The position numbers were made by a program, and so were the translations under genes. The notes under the pieces are model-generated. The model saw only the letters and a program-made list of their open reading frames with translations. It was not told the origin of the DNA and searched no databases. A stretch of 14,273 nt of DNA from an uncultured Allobaculum sp. (GTDB lineage Bacteria > Bacillota_I > Bacilli_A > Erysipelotrichales > Erysipelotrichaceae), in NCBI GenBank assembly GCA_910577085.1, contig CAJTLE010000080.1, positions 1 to 14,273 of the forward strand, read 5' to 3'. Of the stretch, positions 1 through 5,216 are shown one piece after another. The stretch's first letter is position 1. Every line of letters begins with the position of its first letter.

Positions 1-59
1 CAATTATCTCTTTAGGACAACTTTTTGACCATTAAATGTTTTTGTTTTTTAAGTATGCA

Positions 60-96
60 CAAAAAAAGCCAAATCATCTTAAACTGACGATTTGGC
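60..96 (-). terminator. Intrinsic terminator, minus strand
   Basis: An 8-bp perfect stem (68-75 with 89-96, GCCAAATC/GATTTGGC) encloses a 13-nt loop. Read on the minus strand it is followed by a seven-T run (the A-run at 61-67). It lies about 130 nt past the stop of the leftmost regulator gene and is the likely end of that transcript. The plus strand has no T-run after the stem. Confidence 0.7.
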
Positions 97-170
97 TATC
101 TAAAATGTCGTTAACCGAATGGCATTGATTTTGGATAGAAAGGCAGAATTCGAGATGATCATTTCTTTTT

Positions 171-207
171 GAGAACCAAAATATATGCAAATATTTGGCT
201 CTTTTTT
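171..207 (+). terminator. Probable intrinsic terminator, plus strand
   Basis: GAG..CCAAAaTAT at 171-184 can pair with ATATTTGG.CTC ending at 201, with one bulged A and a short internal loop, and six Ts follow at 202-207. No complete plus-strand gene lies upstream in the window. It would therefore serve a gene mostly left of the window that converges on the regulator. A short open frame at 3-33 ending in TAA could be the tail of such a gene, but it is too short to identify. Confidence 0.5.
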
Positions 208-223
208 GAGATGGAATCATTCC

Positions 224-1501
224 TTATAATTCAATCATCACAAATCCGGTAAAAATCATCTCAAACTGGTTCTGACTTTCAGCTTCATCAAATCCAGCCT
301 GAATAAAAAACTCGGCCAGCGGGTAGTTTTGCTGGCGAATCAACTGATGAATGAAGGAAAGACATTTACTGAAAAAAGTTTTCTTTCGTCCTTTAACCAG
401 TTCAAAGAGGATATCCACAATTTTCTGGGCGTTTTTATCGTCGTCGCACCGTTTTCGAAAGGCCAGAAGTTCTTCTTCCTGAAGTTTGTGGTCCGCCTCT
501 GGATCCAGCCGATATTGACAATAGGCTTTGAAAACGGTGTTGCTTGATGAAGGGACAGAATATTCTGATTCGCATTGTTCAATAAGATCCAGACATTCCT
601 CATAACGGCGAGTGACTAGAGTGCACCAGATCCGATTATCAAGAATGGAATATCGATGAATTGTCAGGTGAAGACTTTTAAGGGTGCTTTGCAGATTGCT
701 CAGATTCTGTTCAGCCTGAGTATAGTTTCCAATTGTCATCAGATAGACTGCTTCTGCCTTATCAAGATTAAACATCCGCCGATAATTCTTATCTTTGACC
801 AGCTCGTTTCGTACCAGCGGGATCAGCTGATAGGCCCGGGGTGGATCTCCTTCTAAATTTGCCAGTCTTAAATCCTGATATTTTACAAGGTTGGTGACCT
901 GACAGCTGATTGGATCGGAATAGTCAGTCTGAATCTGTCCGATCAAAGAATGGGCCCTTTTAAAATCACATTGCTCAATGGCATGCAGGAGACAGATCAG
1001 CTTTGAAATAGAATCCAGAGGGGCAGGAAAATAGGAATCGGCAGTTTGGAGCAGCTGGAGTTTGGAGTCCAGATCTGGGTCTTCCCATCCGGTTCTGGAA
1101 ACGACTGATTCATAGCTGACCGTAATGAAACAACCCAGAAGAAGCAGATAGAAATAACGGTCATCCAGGCACTCCTGGTTTTCGTCGATCAACTTCTGAT
1201 ACTGTTCTTCAATCGCAACATTCAAGTCAAAATTCATATAGTAAAAATTTTTGAAATAGAGCAGAATGGTTTCAATCAGGGATGATACAGTCTGGTCATC
1301 CACCAGAGTGAAGTCAACATTGACGGATTTTAGAATTGTCTGGATATTCTGATCGGAAATCCGACGTCTGCCCAGTTCCATATCACAGAGAATACTTGTA
1401 TTCATTCCAGTATCCCCGGCCAGGTTTTCCAGGCTGAGTCGATGCTGAGTTCGAATCTGTCTGATCAGACATCCGCGTAAGCTGTTTTTCGCTGAGTTCA
1501 A
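224..1501 (-). CDS. XRE-family HTH regulator with long helical (TPR-like) C-terminal region
   Basis: This is a cytoplasmic DNA-binding regulator. Residues 7-64 (from the chosen start) look like an XRE/Cro helix-turn-helix, with the run LSLENLAGDTGMNTSILCDM followed by ELGRRRIS. The remaining 360 or so residues are leucine- and tyrosine-rich predicted helices with spaced aromatic/alanine positions, as in tetratricopeptide-like sensor domains. HTH plus long helical repeat is the RRNPP/Rgg-type architecture, in which the repeats bind a short peptide; that family link is inferred. The frame is open up to a GTG at 1519, but the sequence just inside that start is a perfect AGGAGG (1515-1510) placed 8 nt before an in-frame TTG at 1501. 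I therefore take TTG 1501 as the start (425 residues). The gene is divergent from a small-peptide ORF and shares a 130-nt control region with it. It could instead be an ordinary stand-alone XRE repressor. Confidence 0.88.
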   Translation of the reverse strand: MNSAKNSLRGCLIRQIRTQHRLSLENLAGDTGMNTSILCDMELGRRRISDQNIQTILKSVNVDFTLVDDQTVSSLIETILLYFKNFYYMNFDLNVAIEEQYQKLIDENQECLDDRYFYLLLLGCFITVSYESVVSRTGWEDPDLDSKLQLLQTADSYFPAPLDSISKLICLLHAIEQCDFKRAHSLIGQIQTDYSDPISCQVTNLVKYQDLRLANLEGDPPRAYQLIPLVRNELVKDKNYRRMFNLDKAEAVYLMTIGNYTQAEQNLSNLQSTLKSLHLTIHRYSILDNRIWCTLVTRRYEECLDLIEQCESEYSVPSSSNTVFKAYCQYRLDPEADHKLQEEELLAFRKRCDDDKNAQKIVDILFELVKGRKKTFFSKCLSFIHQLIRQQNYPLAEFFIQAGFDEAESQNQFEMIFTGFVMIEL

Positions 1502-1509
1502 ATCAAATT

Positions 1510-1515
1510 CCTCCT
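1510..1515 (-). promoter_or_regulatory. Ribosome binding site deciding a TTG start
   Basis: A perfect AGGAGG on the minus strand sits 8 nt before TTG at 1501. It would lie inside the coding sequence if the upstream GTG at 1519 were used, so it argues for the shorter protein. Confidence 0.7.
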
Positions 1516-1538
1516 GCACTGGAAACAGAAATTTTCAA

Positions 1539-1602
1539 ATGTCTCTTTAGTCGTGGAAATCAAGTGGAATACGACTTAAGGTTAGATTGAAAAAGGAGAC
1601 AT
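1539..1602. promoter_or_regulatory. Interrupted inverted repeats in the shared regulator/peptide control region
   Basis: Two nested but not concentric inverted repeats lie between the divergent genes. ATGTCTC (1539-1545) faces GAGACAT (1596-1602), and AGTCGT (1549-1554) faces ACGACT (1571-1576). The right outer arm overlaps the first AAGGAG of the peptide leader, so this could be an operator or an mRNA fold that hides the ribosome site. No good -35/-10 pair is visible for the peptide gene, which would fit activator dependence. Role inferred. Confidence 0.4.
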
Positions 1603-1632
1603 CTAAAGGAGATATTGATCCATTGATTATTT

Positions 1633-1791
1633 ATGAAACGAATTTTTTCTGCAGTCACCAGTTTGTTTCTTTCCATTGCTGCGATTAGCGTAATCAACGT
1701 AGAACCAAAATATTGTGAAGTTCATGAAACATATGATTACTGCTGGAAACTGGCCGAAGGAAAACAAGGACCAAATTCCAGTGACGACTGA
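1633..1791 (+). CDS. Small putative secreted two-cysteine peptide (52 aa)
   Basis: The ORF runs from ATG 1633 to TGA 1789-1791 and is too short for default gene callers. The product begins MKRIFSAVTSLFLSIAAISV, a short basic start followed by an uninterrupted hydrophobic stretch (residues 4-23) typical of a Sec-type signal or membrane segment. A hydrophilic tail of 29 residues follows, with Cys28 and Cys37 and an acidic C-terminus (SSDD). The leader carries two AAAGGAG ribosome-site-like motifs (1592-1598 and 1605-1611), but the nearer is 21 nt from the ATG, longer than usual. A TTG at 1623 in another frame (21 codons) is better spaced but gives a featureless peptide. A strong terminator 117 nt downstream and the divergent HTH regulator support a real transcription unit. 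The function is unknown: pheromone precursor, small exported effector, or chance ORF. Confidence 0.5.
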   Translation: MKRIFSAVTSLFLSIAAISVINVEPKYCEVHETYDYCWKLAEGKQGPNSSDD

Positions 1792-1803
1792 TCCCTATAC
1801 GAA

Positions 1804-1822
1804 GCCTTGATCTCGATCAGGC
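1804..1822 (+). other. Small hairpin in the peptide-gene 3' UTR
   Basis: GCCTTGATC and GATCAGGC can pair around a TC turn with one bulged T. There is no T-run, so it is not a terminator. It lies between the peptide stop and the terminator, where no further ORF is visible. Confidence 0.3.
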
Positions 1823-1907
1823 AGTCATCGCTGCTTGACAGCACGAATTGACCTCGGGTTTTGAAAAATAAGAATCAGTCTGGTCAGTTTCTCATCTAAC
1901 AGTCTCT

Positions 1908-1944
1908 GATGCTGGCAGTCGTAAACGTCTGCTGGCATCTTTTT
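1908..1944 (+). terminator. Intrinsic terminator of the small-peptide transcript
   Basis: An 11-bp stem (1908-1918 with 1929-1939, including two G-U wobbles) can extend into the loop with CGT/ACG. Five Ts follow at 1940-1944. The orientation is plus, and the only plus-strand gene upstream in the window is the 52-codon peptide ORF, so this terminator is independent evidence that the peptide region is transcribed as its own unit. Confidence 0.8.
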
Positions 1945-2161
1945 GTGTCAAGAAATAGTCTCATCTACCTATTGTACGAATATTTGGCAATTAAAAAAGA
2001 TTTCAAAAGATAAAACACATTTCTCTTTGCAAAAAGACTTTTTCTGCCATTTCAGAAAACAGGAAGCAGCCTTTCCAAGATACTTTGTTTTGATGCTTTG
2101 CCTTTTCATCCAGCATGACTCGCAGGGGTGCTGTTCTGCCCAGTTCTGGTCATGAGCATGC
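1945..2161. other. Gene-free spacer
   Basis: Both strands hold open frames of 64-70 codons here, but neither has a ribosome binding site or a recognisable composition. I see no convincing gene or repeat between the peptide terminator and the terminator of the AraC-type gene. Confidence 0.5.
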
Positions 2162-2225
2162 AAAAAAAGCTTTCTCTTTTAAAACGACTTGTGACGCAGC
2201 ACAAAGACGAAATCAAAGAGAAAGC
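2162..2225 (-). terminator. Long-loop intrinsic terminator of the AraC-type gene
   Basis: An 11-bp perfect stem (GCTTTCTCTTT at 2169-2179 with 2215-2225) encloses a 35-nt loop that has its own inner pairing (TTGTG/CACAA). On the minus strand it is followed by seven Ts (A-run 2162-2168). It lies 107 nt past the AraC-type stop codon. Confidence 0.65.
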
Positions 2226-2331
2226 CGATTCATTCATTTAGAAAACCAATTGATTCATTGAAAAGTGAAGCATGGAACAGCAAAATGGAGAACCAGAGTC
2301 AGAACTGCATTTTGATGGCTCAGACTGTTTC

Positions 2332-3204
2332 TTACTGCCGGATAATTTTGTTTTGTTCCAGGTAGTTTTTGGGGGAAGTTCCATACTCCTTCATAAAGGC
2401 TCGATAGAAGTTGGAATAGTTGTTAAAGCCAGCCTGGGAACTGGCTTCGGTAATATCAGTTCCGGTGAGCATCAGCGTTCTGGCGACTTCCAGCCGCTTT
2501 TTGATGACGTACTGGTGCAGGGAAATGCCCATGTTGGCCTTAAACAGATGAGAGATGTAGTACTTGGAAACAAAGAACTTATTGGCAAGATCATCTAACG
2601 AGAGATCTTCATCGAGATGAGCCAGGACATGGTTGGTCAGGTTTTCATACAGGCTGGTTTCCTGAGAAGCCGGTACAGATTCAAGCTGGGCATGAACCAG
2701 CTGATTCAGATACAGAAGCAGATCGGCTGCATCGATCTGTAACTGCAGAGCCGATCCAAATGCTTTCCGGTTAAAGTTTTCCAGCATTCGAATCAGTTTG
2801 GATTGCAGCATCAGAAAATCAATGGTGCTGACATGGAAGATGGCTGAACTGCCCATATGCGTGAACATATAGTTAAAGGTGGAGTCGATCGAAGTAAGCT
2901 GATCCATCCTTTCTTTACTGATCCACCAGGTAAACCGCCGGTACGGAATCTCATTATCAATCGGAGTCAGAGAGTGGGGGGTGTTTGGCTTGATGACAAC
3001 GATATCGTTGGGCTTGAGAATGGTCTTCTGGTTGTCATGGTTGTAGACTACGTTGCCTTCCAGAAAGAAGAGAATCTCATAGCCGGTATGACGGTGGGGT
3101 TCAACGCGCTGGGGAGCGTCATCTTGATAATAATGGAGTTCAAAGTCCGGATATTCCATCGTCTGGTTGCCAGACGAGAAGGGACTGATAAGTTTTTCTT
3201 TCAC
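2332..3204 (-). CDS. AraC-family transcriptional regulator with N-terminal cupin
   Basis: This 290-residue protein has the classic two-part layout. Residues 35-80 form a cupin sugar-sensing arm (EPHRHTGYEILFFLEG, then LKPNDIVVIKPNTPHSL). Residues 188-286 form the AraC/XylS double helix-turn-helix, with LSLDDLANKFFVSKYYISHL as the first HTH and ITEASSQAGF..YSNFYRAF as the second, ending in the typical GTSPKNYL. It is the obvious candidate controller of the adjacent GH2/symporter unit; the ligand is unknown. The start is uncertain. GTG 3204 gives the full cupin arm but has no properly spaced ribosome site (AGGGG only 1 nt away) and lies directly after an extended -10, implying a leaderless or nearly leaderless message. 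The next in-frame ATG, Met16 at 3159, also lacks a ribosome site. Confidence 0.92.
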   Translation of the reverse strand: MKEKLISPFSSGNQTMEYPDFELHYYQDDAPQRVEPHRHTGYEILFFLEGNVVYNHDNQKTILKPNDIVVIKPNTPHSLTPIDNEIPYRRFTWWISKERMDQLTSIDSTFNYMFTHMGSSAIFHVSTIDFLMLQSKLIRMLENFNRKAFGSALQLQIDAADLLLYLNQLVHAQLESVPASQETSLYENLTNHVLAHLDEDLSLDDLANKFFVSKYYISHLFKANMGISLHQYVIKKRLEVARTLMLTGTDITEASSQAGFNNYSNFYRAFMKEYGTSPKNYLEQNKIIRQ

Positions 3205-3210
3205 GCCCCT

Positions 3211-3241
3211 ATCATAGCAAAAAATGCAAAGTAAAAATCAA
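3211..3241 (-). promoter_or_regulatory. Promoter of the AraC-type gene
   Basis: On the minus strand an extended -10, TGCTATGAT (3219-3211), is preceded after 19 nt by TTGATT (3241-3236). The predicted transcript start falls at or within a few bases of the GTG at 3204, which is why a leaderless message is considered. The rest of 3242-3400, between this and the next terminator, shows no supported gene. Confidence 0.5.
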
Positions 3242-3401
3242 TGTGGAGCACAGAAATTCAAGTTTTCCGGCAGTTGTTTCTCTTGCAGGGATGAAATTAC
3301 AATCCTCCATTTCTTTTAGAACGCAATGTATGCAGGTGCCGATTCCAAGAAGATCGCGTCGGGACTGACAGGAATGACAAGCACTGGAAACTGCAGCATA
3401 C

Positions 3402-3431
3402 AAAAAAAAGCGAGGCCGAAGCCTCGCTTTT
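3402..3431 (-). terminator. Strong terminator after the symporter gene
   Basis: A perfect GCGAGGC/GCCTCGC stem (3410-3416 with 3421-3427) closes a tetraloop that reads TTCG on the minus strand. It can be extended by A-T pairs and is followed on the minus strand by eight Ts. It ends the GH2/symporter unit and separates it from the AraC-type gene. The plus-strand side has only four Ts. Confidence 0.88.
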
Positions 3432-3519
3432 CAAGCAATATTCAATTTGAAGTTGAAGTGCAGGCAGATCCTGGGCAATTGATTCAGATCAATCGACGGG
3501 AATCTGACTTTGATGAATC

Positions 3520-4941
3520 TTAAACAGCAGCGCTGCGTTTTTTCAGTTCGTCTTGCATAGCAGCCAGGTTTTTCTTGGACAGTGGGTACCAGAAAATCAG
3601 AATCAGAGCCACGAGCAGGTAGCAGACGGCTGGAACACCAGTGGAGATCGCATAAATTCCGTTTACTGTTTCCAGAGTCTGAGTCACAGCAGCACCACCA
3701 ACAGAAGACTGGTAACCGATCCATGTCAGAGCGAAACCACCAAGACCGCCGGCAAATGCCTGACCCAGTTTACGTGCGAAAGAGTAAACACCATATACGG
3801 TACCGCCATCGGAAGAACCAGTTTTTAAAGTCTGGTAGTCGATGATGTCAGAGATGAATGCCCATCCCATCAGGTTTGTCATACCGGAACCAAGGTTGGC
3901 CAGCAGTAAGAGAGCAAGGAAAAGGTAAGCGTTTTTAATCTTCAGGATGAACAGCAGCCCGTACACCAGTGAAGAGAACAGTAAACCACAGGAAGCAGCT
4001 TCTTTTTTACCGAAACGTTTTGTGATCGTGCCCGCAAATGGAGCCAGGATCAGTGTGCATCCAGTCATCATCAGACCAGCCAGAGACATCGCGTTGATGT
4101 TATTGAAGTAATCCTGGTACAGGTACATGTTCATGGAACCAGCCAGCATGGAAGAAAGCAGCAGCAGGATAGCAGCGACAACGTAGCTGAGCAGAGCGCG
4201 GTTTGTGAACAGGGATTTTACCAGTTCACCAGTAGACTGCTGTTTCTGGGAAGAACGGTCAATTTCAATACGTTCGTAAGACCATTTGTAGCATAAGGTA
4301 TAGCAGATTAAAGCCAGTACAGCGAAGATGCAGGCAACCAGGAATACGCGGCCGCCATCCATAACGCTCTGTCCAGCAGCATCTTTTACATAGATAATCT
4401 GTGGAGTTAAAGATCCAACCAGAGTACCCGCAAAAGCCGCACCTAAAGAACGGAAGGTGGACAGGGAAGCACGGTGAACGGGGTCATCAGTGATTACAGA
4501 AGCCATCGATCCGTAAGGGATGTTGATGGATGTGTACATGAAAGAACCCCACAGAATGTATGTAACAAATACATAAACAATTCTGGCTGCCATTGGCAGA
4601 TGAGCAATCCAAGGAACGAATAACAGTACACCGGAGCATACAACAGGGATCATCATTCGTTTAATCCAGACGCGGTAACGGCCGTCTGCATGGGCAGCTG
4701 CCCGGTCAACGATGCGGCCCATGCCGACATCAGTAAAGGCATCCACACAACGAGATGCAAGGAACAGGGTACCAACGATAGCGCCAGGAATTCCCAGAAC
4801 GTTGGTGTAGAAGATGGTCAGAAAGGAACTGGCCATAATAAAGAAGAAGTCGTTTCCAAAGTCACCGAACATGTAGCCCAGTTTATCTTTCATTCCGAAA
4901 GGCTTATGAACAACTCCTGTCTGCTTGTTTGTTTTAGACAT
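3520..4941 (-). CDS. GPH-family (glycoside-pentoside-hexuronide) sugar:cation symporter
   Basis: This integral membrane transporter belongs to the MFS-related GPH group (MelB/XylP/UidB/LacS type) and would import a glycoside or oligosaccharide with H+ or Na+. The N-terminus (GMKDKLGYMFGDFGNDFFF) and the loop after helix 2 (DAFTDVGMGRIVDR, near residues 64-78) are hallmarks of the family. About twelve hydrophobic segments follow, and the protein ends in a short basic tail with no EIIA-like domain. I start it at ATG 4941 (473 residues) because GAGGAG lies 7 nt upstream. An in-frame TTG at 4956 overlaps that ribosome site and is rejected. It lies 275 nt downstream of the GH2 gene on the same strand and is probably co-expressed, possibly with an extra promoter in the gap. 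The substrate cannot be read from sequence; the neighbour suggests a beta-galactoside or glucuronide. Confidence 0.92.
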   Translation of the reverse strand: MSKTNKQTGVVHKPFGMKDKLGYMFGDFGNDFFFIMASSFLTIFYTNVLGIPGAIVGTLFLASRCVDAFTDVGMGRIVDRAAAHADGRYRVWIKRMMIPVVCSGVLLFVPWIAHLPMAARIVYVFVTYILWGSFMYTSINIPYGSMASVITDDPVHRASLSTFRSLGAAFAGTLVGSLTPQIIYVKDAAGQSVMDGGRVFLVACIFAVLALICYTLCYKWSYERIEIDRSSQKQQSTGELVKSLFTNRALLSYVVAAILLLLSSMLAGSMNMYLYQDYFNNINAMSLAGLMMTGCTLILAPFAGTITKRFGKKEAASCGLLFSSLVYGLLFILKIKNAYLFLALLLLANLGSGMTNLMGWAFISDIIDYQTLKTGSSDGGTVYGVYSFARKLGQAFAGGLGGFALTWIGYQSSVGGAAVTQTLETVNGIYAISTGVPAVCYLLVALILIFWYPLSKKNLAAMQDELKKRSAAV

Positions 4942-4991
4942 TAGTTTTCTCCTCAATCAATAATTTCTTTCTTTTTGGTTTTGTTGGAATG

Positions 4992-5009
4992 CAGCCTGAA
5001 ACCAGGCTG
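4992..5009 (-). promoter_or_regulatory. Hairpin in the symporter mRNA leader
   Basis: A perfect 7-bp stem (CAGCCTG/CAGGCTG) with a four-base loop lies about 50 nt before the symporter start codon. It has no T-run, so it is not a terminator. It may stabilise a processed 5' end or be a protein-binding site; role unknown. Confidence 0.4.
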
Positions 5010-5053
5010 AATCGAACAAGATCTATAGTGCTGAAATACAATATCGTAGCTAT

Positions 5054-5081
5054 AAAATACGCTATACAAGGCCATAAACAA
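5054..5081 (-). promoter_or_regulatory. Possible internal promoter for the symporter gene
   Basis: On the minus strand TTGTTT (5081-5076) is followed after 16 nt by TATTTT (5059-5054), in an AT-rich stretch upstream of the symporter leader. The match is moderate and it touches the foot of the adjacent hairpin. It would allow the symporter to be transcribed apart from the GH2 gene. Confidence 0.3.
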
Positions 5082-5102
5082 GCTGCTCAAAAACGAGCAG
5101 CT
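5081..5102 (-). terminator. Intercistronic hairpin, possible attenuator between GH2 and symporter
   Basis: AGCTGCTC and GAGCAGCT form an 8-bp perfect stem with a six-base loop (GTTTTT on the minus strand). What follows on the minus strand is TGTTTATGG, a poor T-run. It may be a leaky terminator that lowers symporter expression relative to GH2, or part of the larger structured block next to it. Confidence 0.4.
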
Positions 5103-5110
5103 GTCTGCGG

Positions 5111-5170
5111 CCTGCAATGACTATCCAGAGGCTGAGGGAGTGAGTACCCGAAGCGGATAGCCTTGCAAGG
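5111..5170. other. Unassigned structured element (possible RNA or small palindromic repeat)
   Basis: This block folds into one long stem: TGCAA/TTGCA (5113-5117 with 5163-5167), CTATCC/GGATAG (5121-5126 with 5155-5160), GCT/AGC (5131-5133 with 5152-5154) and GGG/CCC (5136-5138 with 5147-5149), with an eight-base apical loop. In the plus-strand sense the internal loops are purine-rich, with a symmetric GA/GA step that could form tandem sheared G-A pairs. It does not match any riboswitch class I recognise. It may be an RNA element or a dispersed intergenic repeat. Confidence 0.45.
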
Positions 5171-5216
5171 AAATTGCAAAAATGAATTGCGTGGTGATTC
5201 CTGAATTGCTGATGAA

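Noticed and set aside
1835..1944. Possible small RNA driven by a TTGACA at 1835 and ending at the 1908-1944 terminator
   Set aside because: No -10 box occurs at 16-18 nt from TTGACA; a weak TAAGAA fits only a second TTGACC at 15 nt. The terminator is explained by the peptide gene.
1969..2163. Minus-strand 64-codon frame with five cysteines
   Set aside because: There is no ribosome site on the minus strand before it, and it lies just beyond the AraC-gene terminator in a stretch with no other coding signs.
2152..2241. A 27-codon basic, amphipathic micro-ORF starting MQKKLSLLKR on the plus strand
   Set aside because: It has no ribosome site and lies almost wholly inside the stem-loop of the AraC-gene terminator (2162-2225), which explains its base composition better.
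3212..3403. Minus-strand 63-codon frame with two CxxC pairs, zinc-ribbon-like at first sight
   Set aside because: It starts in the T-run of the symporter terminator, has no ribosome site and overlaps the AraC-type promoter.
5111..5170. SAM-I (S-box) riboswitch, because of the AGAGGCTGAGGGA stretch
   Set aside because: The downstream SAM-I core is not present, the pairing differs, and on that strand there is no methionine or sulfur gene.
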